A stretch of DNA of 51,017 nt from Patescibacteria group bacterium (GTDB lineage Bacteria; Patescibacteriota; Patescibacteriia; Patescibacteriales; UBA12465), in NCBI GenBank assembly GCA_016938835.1, contig JAFGTW010000008.1, positions 1-51,017 on the forward strand, read 5' to 3'. Shown here piece after piece: positions 9,261-20,105 of this stretch (positions are counted from its first letter, which is position 1; each line of letters begins with the position of its first letter). The notes beneath the pieces are model-generated. The model searched no databases. It had not been told where the DNA came from and was given only the letters and a program-made list of their open reading frames with translations. A program made the translations under genes and the position numbers.

Positions 9261-11480
9261 ATGAAACTGATAATCGTCGAGTCGCCAACAAAAGCCAAAA
9301 CAATCAGCAAATTCTTAAATAAGGACTACCAAATTGAGTCCTCTTTTGGACATGTCAGGGATTTACCCGCCAAGGAAATGGGTATCGATATTGAAAATAA
9401 TTTTGAACCAAAATACGTTACTCCAACTAAGGCTAAAAAAACTGTTAGCACTTTAAAGGCGGCAGCGACTAAAGCAGACGAAGTTATTCTCGCCTCCGAC
9501 GAAGACCGTGAAGGAGAAGCCATTGCTTGGCACCTAGCGCAAGTACTAAAACTAAAACCAGAAAAAACTCAGCGCATTGTTTTTCATGAAATCACCAAGC
9601 CAGCAATTTTAGAAGCCTTAGAACATCCTCGCTTTATTAAACAGTCGCTAGTTGATGCTCAGCAAGCTAGAAGAATCTTAGATCGTCTGGTTGGTTATGA
9701 GCTATCCCCCTTCTTGTGGAAGAAGGTAGCTAAAGGTTTATCTGCTGGAAGAGTACAAAGCGTCGCCATTAGATTAATTGTAGAAAGAGAAAGAGAAATA
9801 CTTGCTTTTGACGCTAAAGAATACTGGACAGTAGCAATAAAACTAAACTCTGAGCACAACAATACAAATTTCCAGGCTGATTTATTTAGACTAAACGGAA
9901 AGACTTTTGATAAGCTGGATATCTCTGCCGAAAAAGCTGAAGAATTAAAAAATGAACTAAAAGGAGCAACTTGCAATATAATTAAAATTGAACAGAAAAA
10001 TGTTAGCAAGAATCCTGGTAACCCTTTCACAACTTCCACACTCCAACAAGCTGCCAATAGAATGCTTGGCTTTAGCGCCAAACAAACTATGACTCTCGCT
10101 CAGAAACTTTATGAACAAGGTTTCATTACTTACATGCGTACTGATTCTTTAAATCTCTCTCCTCAGTTTTTAAATGATGCCAAAGATTATTTACAAGCGA
10201 CTCTAGGTAAAGATTACACCCTTGAGGAGCCAAGAATATTTAAGACTAAAGGCAAGAATGCCCAAGAAGCTCATGAAGCCGTCAGACCGACTTTAGTCGC
10301 AAACACTCCTGATAATATTAAAGATAAAGTGGATAAGAGCACCTTCCGTCTCTATCAATTAATCTGGCAACGCAGCGTTGCCACACAAATGCCAGCCGCC
10401 AAATTCAGTGCCAGCGCTATTAACACTGAAGCCACCTGCACAAACGACGTTAAACATCTCTTCCGCACTAGTGGTCAAGTATTATTGTTTGATGGTTACC
10501 TAAAAATTTACCCAGAAAAAACCAGCGAACAACAACTGCCGCAATTAAAAGAAGGTGAAGAAGTAAAACTGTTAGATATTAACACTGAACAACACTCCAC
10601 TAAACCACCCGCACGTTATAGTGACGCTGGGCTAGTTAAAGAATTGGAAAAATACGGTATTGGCCGACCATCAACCTACGCTCCGACTATTAATACCATT
10701 CTCACACGCAACTACGTAGAAAGAGGAGATGATAAGCGCCTCAAGCCAACCGATATTGCCCTGGTAGTTAATGACTTACTGGTAGAACACTTCAATAAAA
10801 TTGTAGATTACAACTTTACCGCCGGCATGGAAGACGACCTTGATGCCGTCGCCAACAATGAAAAAACTTGGCAACCGGTAATTGCCGATTTCTATCATGA
10901 CTTTCATGATAATTTAGAAAAAAAATACGAAGATATTAAAAAAAGTGATATTATGCCTGAAGAAAAATCCAACGAAATATGTGACAAGTGTAAATCTCCA
11001 ATGATTATTAAAACTGGACGTTACGGTAAGTTCTTAGCTTGTAGCGGTTACCCTGATTGTCGCAATATCAAGAAACTTAACGGCGAAACTACTGTCAAAC
11101 AAGACAATCCAGAAGTAAAAGCCCTGCAAGAAAAATACAAAGGTACTAATTGTGATAAATGTGGAGCAGAGATGATTGTTCGTTCGGGTAAATACGGGCC
11201 TTTCTTGGCCTGCAGCGCTTATCCAAAGTGTAAGAATATAAAAAATATTGAAGAAGATGGCGCTAAAAAAATCACATGTCCATCCTGTAAGACAGGAAAC
11301 ATCGTGAAAAAATTTAGTAAACGTGGCGCTTTCTATGCCTGTGACAACTATCCTGATTGTAAAAATGCCTACTGGGGTAAACCAACCGGTGATAAATGCC
11401 CTGACTGCGAATCTTTATTAATTCAAGATAAAGAAGGTCAGATTGTTTGCAGTGATAAAGGTTGCGGTTATAAGAAATAA
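9261..11480 (+). CDS. topA: DNA topoisomerase I
   Basis: ORF 739 aa; LIIVESPTKAKTI, SDEDREGEAIAWHL, YMRTDS; three C-terminal Cys4 zinc ribbons. Confidence 0.97.
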   Translation: MKLIIVESPTKAKTISKFLNKDYQIESSFGHVRDLPAKEMGIDIENNFEPKYVTPTKAKKTVSTLKAAATKADEVILASDEDREGEAIAWHLAQVLKLKPEKTQRIVFHEITKPAILEALEHPRFIKQSLVDAQQARRILDRLVGYELSPFLWKKVAKGLSAGRVQSVAIRLIVEREREILAFDAKEYWTVAIKLNSEHNNTNFQADLFRLNGKTFDKLDISAEKAEELKNELKGATCNIIKIEQKNVSKNPGNPFTTSTLQQAANRMLGFSAKQTMTLAQKLYEQGFITYMRTDSLNLSPQFLNDAKDYLQATLGKDYTLEEPRIFKTKGKNAQEAHEAVRPTLVANTPDNIKDKVDKSTFRLYQLIWQRSVATQMPAAKFSASAINTEATCTNDVKHLFRTSGQVLLFDGYLKIYPEKTSEQQLPQLKEGEEVKLLDINTEQHSTKPPARYSDAGLVKELEKYGIGRPSTYAPTINTILTRNYVERGDDKRLKPTDIALVVNDLLVEHFNKIVDYNFTAGMEDDLDAVANNEKTWQPVIADFYHDFHDNLEKKYEDIKKSDIMPEEKSNEICDKCKSPMIIKTGRYGKFLACSGYPDCRNIKKLNGETTVKQDNPEVKALQEKYKGTNCDKCGAEMIVRSGKYGPFLACSAYPKCKNIKNIEEDGAKKITCPSCKTGNIVKKFSKRGAFYACDNYPDCKNAYWGKPTGDKCPDCESLLIQDKEGQIVCSDKGCGYKK

Positions 11481-11495
11481 AATTTCAACTCATAT

Positions 11496-11534
11496 AAAAA
11501 CAGACCCCTGATTAAATAGGGGTCTGTTTTTATA
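11496..11534. terminator. Bidirectional terminator between topA and 11542 ORF
   Basis: AAAACAGACCCCtgattaaataGGGGTCTGTTTTT. Confidence 0.85.
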
Positions 11535-11541
11535 TCTATAT

Positions 11542-11868
11542 TTATTTTTTCTTCGTTTTGCCACGTCCATTTTTAGCACCACCTTCTTCATCATCGTTCT
11601 TCTGTTGATGATCTTTAGCAAATTCTATTCCTCGTTTTAATAACTCTCCAAATACAGCTAGATAGGCAGTGCTACTGGAAATCTTCTCCTTAATTAAATC
11701 TATTAAATTTTCCGCTTTATTAACTCCAATTTCCATCTGCTTAATCAAGCGATAAATCCTCTGAACACTAGCTATAAAATAATACAGAGCCCAGCACAAG
11801 AAAAAAACTAAGACACCGCTTGATGCGGCTAAAACCCAATTAAGGATGTCGCGTGAAGTTTCAAACAT
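11542..11868 (-). CDS. Small membrane protein of unknown function
   Basis: ORF 108 aa; one TM helix, basic C-terminal tail. Confidence 0.65.
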   Translation of the reverse strand: MFETSRDILNWVLAASSGVLVFFLCWALYYFIASVQRIYRLIKQMEIGVNKAENLIDLIKEKISSSTAYLAVFGELLKRGIEFAKDHQQKNDDEEGGAKNGRGKTKKK

Positions 11869-11923
11869 AATTTTATCTTAGCCCAGAGAATAGCCGTCCT
11901 CCCTCGGCTTTATTTATTAATAA

Positions 11924-14344
11924 TTAAAAATCTCTTACTTGAGCTTCAAATCTATCATGACAAGCCTGAATTAAATCTTTTTGAATTAAATCTACTTCCT
12001 CAGCAGTTAAAGTTTTGTCAGTTGCCTGATAAGTTAAATGAAAAGCCCAACTTTTTTTATCCTCACCCAAAGCTTTACCCTGATAGACATCAAACAATTC
12101 TGCTTTAACTAAGAGGGGGTGAAAATTTACTAACAACCTCCAGAAATCATTATATAATATTTTCTCATCTACTACAAAAGAGATGTCGCGCACAACCGCT
12201 GGATACTTAGGTGATTCTTTATATTGATTCACTGGCACACTATTATCTAATAAAAGTAAATCCTTAAAATTTATTTCTGCAAAAGCCACCTTAGTTTTTA
12301 AGCCAAAATTATTTGCAAGCTTATTATCTACAACTCCAATCACACCAACTTCTTTGCCGTGGCAATAAATAGCGGCCACTTGCCCTTCTTTTGCCCAAGC
12401 TGGCATATTTTCTAAAGCAGTATACTCTAATTTAATTTGTGACCACAAAGAACTAAACAATAAGTCTAAATATGACTTTAGCTGATCAAAATTTTTATTT
12501 TCATCTACCCCTGAAACCACTAATCCTAAACGTTTTCCTTGATAAGGCAAGAAGTCTCCCTTTTCATCCTTTACGTATTCTCCAGGAGAAGATAAAAATA
12601 TTCGACCAAGCTCAAATAAACCAAAATCTGAATAATTAAATTGGTTTAGACGTAAATTTTGTAATAAGCCAGGAAGCAAACTTTGTCTTAAAAGAGCTTG
12701 TTGTTCTGAAATAGGATTTACTAATTTCAAATAACGACTAGGATCAATATTTAGCTTGGATAAAGCCACTTCACTAACAAATGAATAATTGTAAACCTCT
12801 AGTAAACGCCCACTTCCACTTAAAATATCTTGAATTTTACGCTCTAACAATAATTCTCTGTTTTCTGGCAAAAAAGACAGGGTGCTATTAGGAGTAACAG
12901 CTGGAATATTGTCATAACCAATAACTCTGGCAATTTCTTCTAAAACATCCTCCTTAATGGTAACGTCTTTTACAGCTCGCCAAGATGGTGGAGTTACTAT
13001 TAATAAATTTTTATTTATTTCTACTTGAAAACCAAGACGTTCCAAAATACTTTGTACCTCTTTACGGCTTATTTGCTTGCCAATTTTTTTCTTTAGCCAA
13101 GAAAAGTCTAAAGGAATGGCTTTAATTTCTAAATCAAAATTTTGCACATCCACAACTTCACCAGCTATCTCCGCCTCAGGAAATATTTCTTTGATTAATT
13201 GCCAGGCCCTTTGCCAAGCCATTTCTGGCAAGTTTGGATCAAGTGTTTTTTCAAAACGCATAGAAGCATCCGTACGTAAGTTTAATCTCTGTGAGGCTTT
13301 ACGCACATAAACAGCATTAAAAGTAGCCGCTTCTAAGATAACGCTAGTAGTATTTTCATTAACAGCACTATTGGCTCCACCCATAATACCAGCAACAGCT
13401 ATTGCGTCTGATCCATCACTAATAACAATCGTCTCTTTTGGCAATAAGCGCTCTTTACCATCCAGTGTTTCCAGGCTTTCATCGTCTTTAGATAAACGGA
13501 CGGTAATTTTCTGAATCTTGTCCGCTTCAAAAACGTGCAATGGCTGACCAGATTCAAACATTACATAATTGGTAATATCAACCAACGCATTAATTGGACG
13601 CACATTAACAGCTGTTAAACGCTCTTTTAACCAACTAGGCGACTCAGTGTTCTTAACATTATTTATTTTAACCGCAATATAACGAGAGCAAATATTTTTA
13701 TCCTCTATTTTAACCGCAATTTTTTCTTTACCACTTGGTATTAATATTTTTTCATCTATTTTTAAGTATGGTAGCAGTGGCGTCTTAAGCAGAGTGCTAA
13801 TTTCACGCGCCATGCCATAATGTCCCCAAAGATCACCACGGTTAGATAAAGATTTATTATCAATTTCTAAAATAATATCATTTAAAAGTAAGTGAGAAGA
13901 AAAACTTTGACCAACTTTAGCATGCTTAGCTAAAACCATAATTCCTTCATGATCATTACCTAGTCCTAATTCATCTTCAGCGCAAATCATACCAGAAGAT
14001 TGCTCACCTCTAATCTCGGTATCTTTAATTACTAAACCATTAGGCAGGGTTGCGCCCACTAAGGCAACAGCCACGCGTTGACCAGCGGCTACATTAGGAG
14101 CGCCACAAACAATAGATAAAATTTCTTTCTTAACGTCAACCTTAGTTAATCGTAATCTATCTGCATTAGGATGAGGCTCAACAGATAAAACATTACCGAC
14201 AACCACCTTATCAAAAGATGCACTTTGAGCGCGCCAAGATTCCACTTCAACTGTATGTAAAGTTAAAAGCTGGGCCAGTTCTTCCGGCTTCATTTTGCTC
14301 GGTATTTTAACAAAGTCTTTTAGCCAATTTAAAGATAAATACAT
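11924..14344 (-). CDS. pheT: Phenylalanyl-tRNA synthetase beta subunit
   Basis: ORF 806 aa; tRNA_bind N-terminus, B3/B4, B5 and FDX-ACB C-terminus. Confidence 0.96.
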   Translation of the reverse strand: MYLSLNWLKDFVKIPSKMKPEELAQLLTLHTVEVESWRAQSASFDKVVVGNVLSVEPHPNADRLRLTKVDVKKEILSIVCGAPNVAAGQRVAVALVGATLPNGLVIKDTEIRGEQSSGMICAEDELGLGNDHEGIMVLAKHAKVGQSFSSHLLLNDIILEIDNKSLSNRGDLWGHYGMAREISTLLKTPLLPYLKIDEKILIPSGKEKIAVKIEDKNICSRYIAVKINNVKNTESPSWLKERLTAVNVRPINALVDITNYVMFESGQPLHVFEADKIQKITVRLSKDDESLETLDGKERLLPKETIVISDGSDAIAVAGIMGGANSAVNENTTSVILEAATFNAVYVRKASQRLNLRTDASMRFEKTLDPNLPEMAWQRAWQLIKEIFPEAEIAGEVVDVQNFDLEIKAIPLDFSWLKKKIGKQISRKEVQSILERLGFQVEINKNLLIVTPPSWRAVKDVTIKEDVLEEIARVIGYDNIPAVTPNSTLSFLPENRELLLERKIQDILSGSGRLLEVYNYSFVSEVALSKLNIDPSRYLKLVNPISEQQALLRQSLLPGLLQNLRLNQFNYSDFGLFELGRIFLSSPGEYVKDEKGDFLPYQGKRLGLVVSGVDENKNFDQLKSYLDLLFSSLWSQIKLEYTALENMPAWAKEGQVAAIYCHGKEVGVIGVVDNKLANNFGLKTKVAFAEINFKDLLLLDNSVPVNQYKESPKYPAVVRDISFVVDEKILYNDFWRLLVNFHPLLVKAELFDVYQGKALGEDKKSWAFHLTYQATDKTLTAEEVDLIQKDLIQACHDRFEAQVRDF

Positions 14345-14356
14345 AATATCAACAGA

Positions 14357-15385
14357 TTAAAATTGTTTAAGGAAGCGCATGTCGCCACTATTAAATAAAC
14401 GAACATCGTCAATGCCATATTTTAACATAGCTAAACGATTTAAACCGAAACCAAAAGCAAAACCAGAATATTTTTCTGGATCAATACCACCGGCACGCAA
14501 GACATTAGGATGAATGAGACCGCAGCCAAGAATTTCTAACCATCCTGAATATTTACAAACACGACAACCTTGTCCCTGACAAAGAAAGCAAGTATATTCA
14601 CCATTAGAGCCCGGCTCCACAAAAGGATAAAATTTTGGACGCATGCGTAATTTGGTTTCTGGTCCATACAACTTTTTTCCAACCAACTCCAAAATATTTT
14701 TCATATGAGCAAAATTGATATCTTTACCAATCATCATCCCTTCTAATTGATAGAAGGTGTGCTCGTGCCTAGAATCAGTTGATTCGCTACGAAAAACTCT
14801 CCCGGGCATAATCATACGCAAAGGAGCTCCATATTTCTGCATAGCTCTCACTTGGGTATTTGAAGTTTGAGAACGCATAGCTAAATCATATTCTCCATCT
14901 TTGTTTTTTATATCCACATAAAAAGTGTCTTGCATGTCTCTAGCTGGATGATGAGGGGGTACATTTAAAGCTTCAAAATTATAAAATTCACTTTCTAGTT
15001 CTGGCCCGTCCATTACTTGAAATCCAAGTGTAGCAAAAAAATCTTCCAATTCCCGTTTTAATAAAGTCAGTGGGTGCAAATGCCCTCTCTCTATTTTTCC
15101 TCCAGGAATAGTCGGATCTAATTGCTTATTGGAATCATGCTTTTTTTCTATGTCTACTTTAGTTTCGCTAAACCTCATTTGCAGCTCTTGCTTAACAACA
15201 TTAGCTAATTCCCCAACTTCTTTTCTTAAATCAAGACTTAAATCCTTCAATTCTCCCAAAATATTACTAAGCTCACCCTTACGAGAAAGGTATTTTATTT
15301 CTAGATCACGTAAAGTCGATAAATCCGTAACTTTGTCTAAAGCAGATAAAAATTCTTCACGTAATTTTTGTAATTTATTTTTCAT
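14357..15385 (-). CDS. pheS: Phenylalanyl-tRNA synthetase alpha subunit
   Basis: ORF 342 aa; class II motifs (RSQTSNTQVRAM, GFAFGFGLNRLAMLKYGIDDVR). Confidence 0.96.
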   Translation of the reverse strand: MKNKLQKLREEFLSALDKVTDLSTLRDLEIKYLSRKGELSNILGELKDLSLDLRKEVGELANVVKQELQMRFSETKVDIEKKHDSNKQLDPTIPGGKIERGHLHPLTLLKRELEDFFATLGFQVMDGPELESEFYNFEALNVPPHHPARDMQDTFYVDIKNKDGEYDLAMRSQTSNTQVRAMQKYGAPLRMIMPGRVFRSESTDSRHEHTFYQLEGMMIGKDINFAHMKNILELVGKKLYGPETKLRMRPKFYPFVEPGSNGEYTCFLCQGQGCRVCKYSGWLEILGCGLIHPNVLRAGGIDPEKYSGFAFGFGLNRLAMLKYGIDDVRLFNSGDMRFLKQF

Positions 15386-15386
15386 A

Positions 15387-15773
15387 TTATTTTATACGAC
15401 TTTTTTTATAGCTAGCCACAAATAATTCTAATATAGCAAAAATTATTAATAATAGAGAAACATTTAACCAAGTAAAAAGATTATTAGATAAAAGGAATAA
15501 AGATATGACAATAAATAAAGCAAATAAAAAAGATTGGCGAAAAGCGGTAGAAACAGCATAAAAAACTAAATCTCTTTTTAAAGCTACAAAACGGATAATA
15601 AAACCTAACAAAGCGGCTGTTCCAGATAAAGCTAAAAATAAGGCAACATAAAAAAACATGAAACCAAGCCAATTAGTAGCAGTTGGGTCAATTAGATTTA
15701 GCATTAGAGCAAAAATACCCCAACAAAGTAAAGTCATTGTTCCCATCACCCAAAGATAATGTTTTAAAGTCAT
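15387..15773 (-). CDS. Multi-TM membrane protein of unknown function
   Basis: ORF 128 aa, hydrophobic, between pheS and valS on the same strand. Confidence 0.65.
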   Translation of the reverse strand: MTLKHYLWVMGTMTLLCWGIFALMLNLIDPTATNWLGFMFFYVALFLALSGTAALLGFIIRFVALKRDLVFYAVSTAFRQSFLFALFIVISLFLLSNNLFTWLNVSLLLIIFAILELFVASYKKSRIK

Positions 15774-15790
15774 AATTGCGAAAATTAAAT

Positions 15791-18463
15791 TTAAAGTTTA
15801 AGCGCTTCATTAATATTTGCCAATTCTGTTTTATAGCGATCAAGTTTTTCTGTTTCAGTAGCCACGATATTAGCTGGAGCCCGAGAAACGAACTCTTTAT
15901 TATCTAAACGTTGACTTAAATTACTAATCAACCCTTCTAAGTTGGATTTTTCTTTTACAAGGCGCTCTCTTTCCTTTTCTGGGTCAATGGCACCCAATAA
16001 ATATATTTCCGTGCCAGCTAAGCTTATTTTAATAGCCTTTTCAGTTGGCGTTGCAGTTGTTATTTCAAGTGATTCCACTCCAGTTCGTAAAGATTTAATT
16101 AAGGCTTCTTGTTCTTTCAATGAAATCGCTCTTTCGCCGCTAACAAGCGCCTGCACTTTACGAGTTGGCTCAATTTTATTAACACTGCGGGCGTTACGAA
16201 TAGCAATAATTGTTTCTTGAATAAAAGAAAAATTATTTCCATCTTTTTCGGACACAGAAACCCAAAAATTCAGCTTGTCTTTCCATTTTGGCCACTGTTC
16301 AATCATTAATAAATTATCATTAAAGCTAGACCAAATGGCTTCAGTAACGTAAGGAATAAAAGGGTGCCACATAATCAAGACATTCTTTAGGATATAAATC
16401 AGAATTACTCCTTTATTTTTTTCAACTTTGGCAATTTCTAAATACCAATCAGCCAGCTTATTCCAAGTGAAGTCATACAAGGCTTCCGCGCCGATAGAAT
16501 AGTTAAAGTCAGCAAAAGAAGCGTCTAAAATTTTACGCACACTTAACAATTCACTTAATATCCATCGGTCCGCTAAAGTAGTGGCTACAGGCAAAACGCT
16601 AGCACTGGTGTTTAAATCATCCTTGCTAGCGTCGCTTAAAATAAAGCGAGATATATTCCAAAGCTTATTAATAAAATTTCTCTTAGCTTCTATCTTTTCT
16701 TCATTATAACGAGCATCATTACCTGGAGTTGAACCCATCAGCAAAGATAAACGAACCGCATCGGCACCATATTTAGAAATAACCTCTAAAGGATCAATCC
16801 CGTTACCTTTAGACTTGGACATCTTCTTGCCCTTCTCATCTAAAATCGTGCCATGTAAATAAACATGAGAAAAAGGTTTCTCTCCTAAAGCAAATAGAGA
16901 CATCATCATCATGCGTGAAACCCACAAAGTTAAAATTTCATAGCCAGTTTCTAAGACCTGAATAGGATGAAACCGAGCCAGGTCACCAGTTTTCTGTCCG
17001 TCCTTAAAATTCTCTGGCCAGCCAAGAGTGGAAAAAGTCCACATTCCAGAAGAAAACCAAGTATCAAGCGTGTCTTCATCTTTAATCCAATCATCTCCAG
17101 CTGGGGATTCTTCTCCAACAAAAACTTCATCACCACGATACCAGGCAGGAATACTATGTCCAAACCAAATCTGCCGAGAAATACACCAGTCATGCAGATT
17201 CTCCATCCAATCACAATAGCGTTTATTAAACCTCTCTGGCAAAAACTTAACCTCCTCCGTTTTAGCTAGTTCAAGGGCGGCCTCTTTTAAAGACTTACCT
17301 TTTAAGCGAGCTACTGGAGTATCAACGGCAATAAACCACTGCTTTGAAGGTAGTGGCTCAATTGGACTATCACAACGATAACAACAAGAAAGATTATTAA
17401 TAATTTCTTCTTCTTTAAGAATTAATTTTTGTTGACCTAAATGTTCAACAATTACTTGTCTAGCGGCAATCGCCGTTAATCCTGAATACTCACCAAAACC
17501 TTCTTTAATTAAACCATTCTCATCAATAACTTTAATAATAGCTAAATCATTTTCTTCGGCCATATGCCAATCAATCGCTGAATGAGCCGGAGTTACACCC
17601 AGGGCACCAGTACCAAATTCCATTTCAACATTACGATCGGCAATAATTTTAATCTTTAAATCTTGACCACAAAAATTTACTTTATACTCCTTACCAATAA
17701 ATTTCTTATAGCGCTCGTCTTTGGGATTAACTGCCACCGCCGTATCTCCTAGTTTTGTTTCTGGGCGCGTAGTGGAAATAGCGATAGGGAAATCGGAACT
17801 ATATTTAAAAGTATACAACTTAGCTGTCTGCTCTTTATATTCAACTTCATCATCAGCTAAAGTAGAGTGACAACGAGGGCACCAATTAACTATTCTTTCT
17901 CCTCGATAAATAATGCCCTCGCGATGCATGTCTAAAAACATTCTCTTAACTGCAAATTGACGCTCATCATCAAGGGTAAAGGCAAGGCGTGACCAATCAA
18001 GCGAAGCTCCCATTTTACGTGTTTGCCCTAAAATAGTAGCCTGAGTCTCAGCCACAAACTTTTGCACCTCAACTAAAAACTGTTCTCGTCCTAAATCATG
18101 CCGAGTCTTACCACTTTCCGCAAAAATTTTCTTTTCTACCATATTTTGGGTAGCAATAGCGGCATGATCAGTGCCAGGCAGCCATAAAGTACGATAACCA
18201 TTTTGACGACGATAACGTACCATTAAATCCTCAATGGCTAACATGGCACTATGCCCCAAATGAAGTTTTGCGGTAATATTAGGCGGAGGAAGTATAACTG
18301 TATAAGCAGGAGCATTATCTGGTAAATCAAGGTTATCTGGATTAAAAAAACCAGAATTTTCCCATTTTTGATAAATATCATCTTCAAATATCTCCGGATT
18401 ATAAATTTTTTCTAATTCACTTTTCATACCTTTAAAATTACCAAAAATATGCCTTTGCGTCAA
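15791..18463 (-). CDS. valS: Valyl-tRNA synthetase
   Basis: ORF 890 aa; PPPNITAKLHLGHS, KMSKSKGNGIDP; true start probably MKSELEKIYN. Confidence 0.95.
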   Translation of the reverse strand: MTQRHIFGNFKGMKSELEKIYNPEIFEDDIYQKWENSGFFNPDNLDLPDNAPAYTVILPPPNITAKLHLGHSAMLAIEDLMVRYRRQNGYRTLWLPGTDHAAIATQNMVEKKIFAESGKTRHDLGREQFLVEVQKFVAETQATILGQTRKMGASLDWSRLAFTLDDERQFAVKRMFLDMHREGIIYRGERIVNWCPRCHSTLADDEVEYKEQTAKLYTFKYSSDFPIAISTTRPETKLGDTAVAVNPKDERYKKFIGKEYKVNFCGQDLKIKIIADRNVEMEFGTGALGVTPAHSAIDWHMAEENDLAIIKVIDENGLIKEGFGEYSGLTAIAARQVIVEHLGQQKLILKEEEIINNLSCCYRCDSPIEPLPSKQWFIAVDTPVARLKGKSLKEAALELAKTEEVKFLPERFNKRYCDWMENLHDWCISRQIWFGHSIPAWYRGDEVFVGEESPAGDDWIKDEDTLDTWFSSGMWTFSTLGWPENFKDGQKTGDLARFHPIQVLETGYEILTLWVSRMMMMSLFALGEKPFSHVYLHGTILDEKGKKMSKSKGNGIDPLEVISKYGADAVRLSLLMGSTPGNDARYNEEKIEAKRNFINKLWNISRFILSDASKDDLNTSASVLPVATTLADRWILSELLSVRKILDASFADFNYSIGAEALYDFTWNKLADWYLEIAKVEKNKGVILIYILKNVLIMWHPFIPYVTEAIWSSFNDNLLMIEQWPKWKDKLNFWVSVSEKDGNNFSFIQETIIAIRNARSVNKIEPTRKVQALVSGERAISLKEQEALIKSLRTGVESLEITTATPTEKAIKISLAGTEIYLLGAIDPEKERERLVKEKSNLEGLISNLSQRLDNKEFVSRAPANIVATETEKLDRYKTELANINEALKL

Positions 18464-18550
18464 CCTTAAATTACCTTGACTCTAGCCAAAATTAATTATA
18501 TATTGAATGGTTAGATTATATATAATACTTACTAATCACACAATTACAGA

Positions 18551-19714
18551 ATGCTTACTTTAGAACAACAAATATTTAGACAGATTGAAAAATCGGGTAA
18601 AATCCTGATTTCTTTTGCTGCCGACTGGAATGGCGATGCCGTTGCCTCATCCTTGGCTTTATTTTTGTTTTTAAAAAAACTAGGCAAAGAAGTTGAAATT
18701 GCCGCCCATCTTAATACAAAGGATATTAGTAAAAAAAATGAAAAAGAACGTTGGCGCTTTCTACCTGCCTACGACCAACTACAAACCTCTCTTAAAAATC
18801 TACGTAAGTTCATAGTTTCACTTGATATTAGTCAAGCTGCCATCAGTCAAATTAAATATACCATTGATGAAAAGAAATTAAACTTTATCATCTCCCCAGA
18901 AAAAGGCTGGTTTAGCTCTAAAGACATAAGTAGCTCATCTAGTGGTTTTAAGTATGACTTAATAATTTGTCTTGATACAACCGACCTAGAATCTTTGGCT
19001 ACTATTTATGATAATAATGTGGAATTTTTTTACAAAAATACCATCATTAATATTGATCATCATGCCGGCAATGAAGAGTATGGACAAATTAATCTCATTG
19101 ACCTCAATCTTGTTTCTACATCAGAATTAGTTTTTAATTTACTTAAACACCGTGATTATAATTTAATTGATGAAGATATTGCTACTTGTTTACTAGCGGG
19201 TATAATTAGCAAAACTAATAATTATAAAAACAACACACTCACTCCACGTACTCTCTTAACTAGCTCAAAATTAATTAGCTTAGGCGCTCGTCGAGAAGAG
19301 ATTATTAATCAATTATACCGCTCTCGACCATTATCCGTTTTGAAACTGTGGGGAAAAATATTAAACAATCTACAAACAAATATCGACAAGCAACTTATTT
19401 GGTCACTTTTAGACAAACAAGATTCTTCTCTACTTTTAAAAGAAGGTCTTGACATCAAAGAAATAGTTGAAGAAATAAGTACAAGCGTGCCAGAATCAAA
19501 ATTGATATTAATTGCCCTGATACCAAGCGATGGACAAGGATTAGAGCTACATGCTTATACTAATAAAGGGGTATCAGCAATTGAGATGCTTAAGCCCTGG
19601 AATGCGAGCGGGAACAACAAAACGGCCAAAGCCGTCACTTCGATTACACCCAACGAAATATTAAAAAAAATAATTGAACCAATACAACAGATGCTTGATA
19701 AAATTAACGGCTAA
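18551..19714 (+). CDS. DHH-family phosphoesterase (NrnA/RecJ-like)
   Basis: ORF 387 aa; AADWNGDAVASSLAL, CLDTTDLESL, NIDHHAGN, DHHA1-like C-terminus. Confidence 0.85.
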   Translation: MLTLEQQIFRQIEKSGKILISFAADWNGDAVASSLALFLFLKKLGKEVEIAAHLNTKDISKKNEKERWRFLPAYDQLQTSLKNLRKFIVSLDISQAAISQIKYTIDEKKLNFIISPEKGWFSSKDISSSSSGFKYDLIICLDTTDLESLATIYDNNVEFFYKNTIINIDHHAGNEEYGQINLIDLNLVSTSELVFNLLKHRDYNLIDEDIATCLLAGIISKTNNYKNNTLTPRTLLTSSKLISLGARREEIINQLYRSRPLSVLKLWGKILNNLQTNIDKQLIWSLLDKQDSSLLLKEGLDIKEIVEEISTSVPESKLILIALIPSDGQGLELHAYTNKGVSAIEMLKPWNASGNNKTAKAVTSITPNEILKKIIEPIQQMLDKING

Positions 19715-19747
19715 TGATATAAATTAAATGGTTAAAATGAAAGATAT

Positions 19748-19778
19748 GAGCCAATAATCAAGCAAAGGCTCGTTTTTC
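19748..19778 (+). terminator. Intrinsic terminator
   Basis: GAGCCaataatcaagcaaaGGCTCGTTTTT. Confidence 0.7.
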
Positions 19779-19785
19779 ATTATTG

Positions 19786-19862
19786 CGCCTATAGCTCAGG
19801 TGGTTAGAGCACAGCTCTTATAAAGCTGGGGTCGATGGTTCAAGTCCATCTAGGCGCACCAA
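19786..19862 (+). tRNA. tRNA-Ile(TAT), CCA encoded
   Basis: GCGCCTA/TAGGCGC acceptor, anticodon arm CAGCT-CTTATAA-AGCTG, ACCA end. Confidence 0.88.
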
Positions 19863-20013
19863 ATAAAATACTTTTGACGAAAATCTTCTCAGTATCTGTC
19901 ACGTCATAAACATAACACAACCTCACTAAAAATTTTATTCATCTCTTGAACTACCAATTCAAGCTATGTTTGTATTGCCAACTTTACCCCTATACAATAT
20001 AATAAGAAAATAA

Positions 20014-20087
20014 GGGCTCGTAGCTCAGCTGGTTAGAGCGTTACGTTGACATCGTAAAGGTCGCCCGTTCGAGTCGGGCCGAGCCCA
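20014..20087 (+). tRNA. tRNA-Val(GAC)
   Basis: GGGCTCG/CGAGCCC acceptor, TTACG-TTGACAT-CGTAA anticodon arm. Confidence 0.92.
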
Positions 20088-20105
20088 CATTATTTTTTTA
20101 CTTTT

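Noticed and set aside
15484-15672. 62-aa ORF in alternate frame of the 15387-15773 membrane protein
   Set aside because: Same-strand frameshifted overlap; hydrophobic only because of T-rich sequence
9326-18000. Numerous 60-130-aa ORFs antisense to topA, pheT, pheS and valS (e.g. 9695-10081, 13077-13310, 15129-15425, 15942-16220)
   Set aside because: Fully inside well-identified CDSs on the other strand; expected by chance in AT-rich DNA
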